Both the position numbers and the translations under genes were made by a program. A stretch of 7,025 bases of DNA from UBA9715 sp045614225 (GTDB taxonomy: Bacteria; Actinomycetota; Coriobacteriia; Coriobacteriales; Eggerthellaceae): contig JAZLCO010000072.1 in the NCBI GenBank assembly GCA_045614225.1, positions 1 through 7,025 of the forward strand. The letters run 5' to 3'. Every line of letters begins with the position of its first letter. Position 1 is the first letter of the stretch. Shown in pieces: positions 6,069 through 7,025 of this stretch. The notes under the pieces were generated by a model that worked only from the letters and a program-made list of their open reading frames with translations, was not told the origin of the DNA and ran no database searches.

Positions 6069-6111
6069 GCATGATGGCACAGTGCTCCCAGGGAAGCGTG
6101 TGCCATCATGC
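6069..6111. repeat. 13-bp perfect inverted repeat between the ABC exporter and HAD genes
   Basis: GCATGATGGCACA (6069-6081) and TGTGCCATCATGC (6099-6111) are perfect 13-bp complements around a 17-base loop, which itself contains the small repeat TCCC-A-GGGA. It starts six bases past the end of the ABC exporter gene in the direction of transcription, the expected place for its terminator. On the minus strand it is followed by GTTAGGAGCATTTGC, which lacks a T-run, so a protein-binding site or processing signal remains possible. Confidence 0.5.
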
Positions 6112-6116
6112 CGCTT

Positions 6117-7025
6117 CTATTCCAGATACGCGCCAGTCTGCCTGCCCCACAGCAGAGCGTATTCCCCACCCTGCTCGATAAGCTCGGCATGCGGTCCGTC
6201 TTCGGCAATCTTGCCGTCGGCAAGCACGACGATGCGGTCGAGGCTCGCAACCGTCGACAGGCGGTGAGCCACCACGATGCTCGTGCGACCAGCCATCAAG
6301 CGACCAAGCGCCTCCTGCACGAGCCGTTCGCTCTCGCTGTCGAGCGCGCTCGTTGCCTCATCGAGCACGAGAATCGGGCAGTCGGCCAACATGGCGCGCG
6401 CGATGACGACGCGCTGGCGCTGACCGCCCGAAAGCTTCACGCCTCGCTCTCCCGTGATGGTGTCGAAGCCCTGCGGGAGCTTCTCGATGAACTCGAGCGC
6501 GTTGGCTTGGCGTGCCGCTTCGCGGATTTCGTCCATGGTCGCATCGGGCTTGCCGTAGGCGATGTTCTCGGCAATCGTGCGGTGGAACAGAATCGACTCT
6601 TGTGGCACATAAGCTATCTGGCGGCGCAGGCTCTGCTGCGTGCAGCGTGCGATGTCCTGGCCGTCGACCAGGATGTGCCCCTCCTGGATGTCCGAGAGCC
6701 TCAGCAGCAGCTTCGTGAGCGTGGTCTTGCCCGCACCGCTCATGCCCACGAGCCCCACGCGCTGTCCCGCGGGAATGTGCAGGTCGAAGTCCTCGAACAC
6801 GCGCGTCTCGACGCCGCCGTCCTCGTAGCTGAACCCGATGCCCTCGAAGTCGATTGCACCTTCGCGCACGACGAGCTCTCCGGCATCAGGTGCGTCGGAC
6901 ACAAGACGCGGCTCGTCAAGCACGACCGTCATGCCGGCGGCATCGCCGAACGCGCGGTTGAGGCGCTGCAAACCGTTGTTGATGAAGTTGAACTGGCTGG
7001 TCACCGTATAGGTGTAGGTGAACAT
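6117..7025 (-). CDS. ABC exporter (fused permease/ATPase), C-terminal part, cut by the window edge
   Basis: The visible 302 residues are the last part of the membrane domain followed by a complete ATP-binding domain, as in MsbA/MdlB-type exporters of about 580-600 residues. Motifs in order, numbered from the window edge, are: Walker A GMSGAGKT (94-101), Q-loop Gln142, signature LSGGQ (198-202), Walker B ILVLDE (218-223) and the switch His254 in VVAHRLST. The segment FNFINNGLQRLNRAF near the edge is typical of the helix joining the last membrane span to the ATPase. The ATG at the window end is very likely an internal methionine, not the true start. Exporters of this type often occur as adjacent heterodimer pairs, which could be checked upstream. 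The ATPase site is complete, so this is a catalytically competent half. The substrate is unknown. Confidence 0.9.
   Translation of the reverse strand: MFTYTYTVTSQFNFINNGLQRLNRAFGDAAGMTVVLDEPRLVSDAPDAGELVVREGAIDFEGIGFSYEDGGVETRVFEDFDLHIPAGQRVGLVGMSGAGKTTLTKLLLRLSDIQEGHILVDGQDIARCTQQSLRRQIAYVPQESILFHRTIAENIAYGKPDATMDEIREAARQANALEFIEKLPQGFDTITGERGVKLSGGQRQRVVIARAMLADCPILVLDEATSALDSESERLVQEALGRLMAGRTSIVVAHRLSTVASLDRIVVLADGKIAEDGPHAELIEQGGEYALLWGRQTGAYLE

Overview
This window looks like chromosomal DNA from a high-GC anaerobic bacterium. A member of the Coriobacteriia (Eggerthella/Slackia-like gut Actinobacteria) fits best. The support is the GC-rich codon use, a flavin reductase-rubredoxin fusion typical of strict anaerobes, and the general protein character. 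No rRNA or other phylogenetic marker is present, so this placement is an inference. I see no tRNA or rRNA gene, CRISPR array, transposase, phage gene or obvious pseudogene.

Layout, left to right. (1) Positions 1-88 are a short GC-rich non-coding stretch with inverted repeats. (2) Positions 89-2073 hold a two-gene plus-strand operon encoding tandem paralogues of the succinylglutamate desuccinylase/aspartoacylase (AstE/AspA, M14-like) family, joined by a 4-base ATGA overlap. The first has the full zinc and catalytic residue set; the second has Arg where the first zinc-binding His should be. Related 21-nt non-coding sequences lie just before and just after this pair. (3) Positions 2127-4287 hold a minus-strand metal-efflux operon: a free-standing 72-residue HMA metallochaperone-like protein, then a P1B-type ATPase of the Zn/Cd/Pb class that has no N-terminal HMA domain of its own. 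It is preceded by a strong sigma-A-type promoter and a TGAA-N6-TTCA operator of the ArsR/SmtB type; no regulator gene is in the window. (4) Positions 4448-5143 hold a divergent plus-strand gene for a flavin reductase-rubredoxin fusion resembling high-molecular-weight rubredoxin (Hrb), followed by a hairpin terminator. (5) Positions 5220-6005 encode a minus-strand Cof-type HAD phosphatase. (6) Positions 6117-7025 hold the 3' part of a minus-strand ABC exporter whose N-terminal half lies beyond the window.

The genes form separate functional units: amide or ester hydrolysis of an unknown small substrate, metal detoxification, electron transfer for oxygen/NO stress, a phosphatase, and an exporter. 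I do not see one clearly new multi-gene system. The items most worth a second look are the AstE/AspA pair with divergent metal sites and flanking repeats, and the split HMA/ATPase pump with its promoter-operator.
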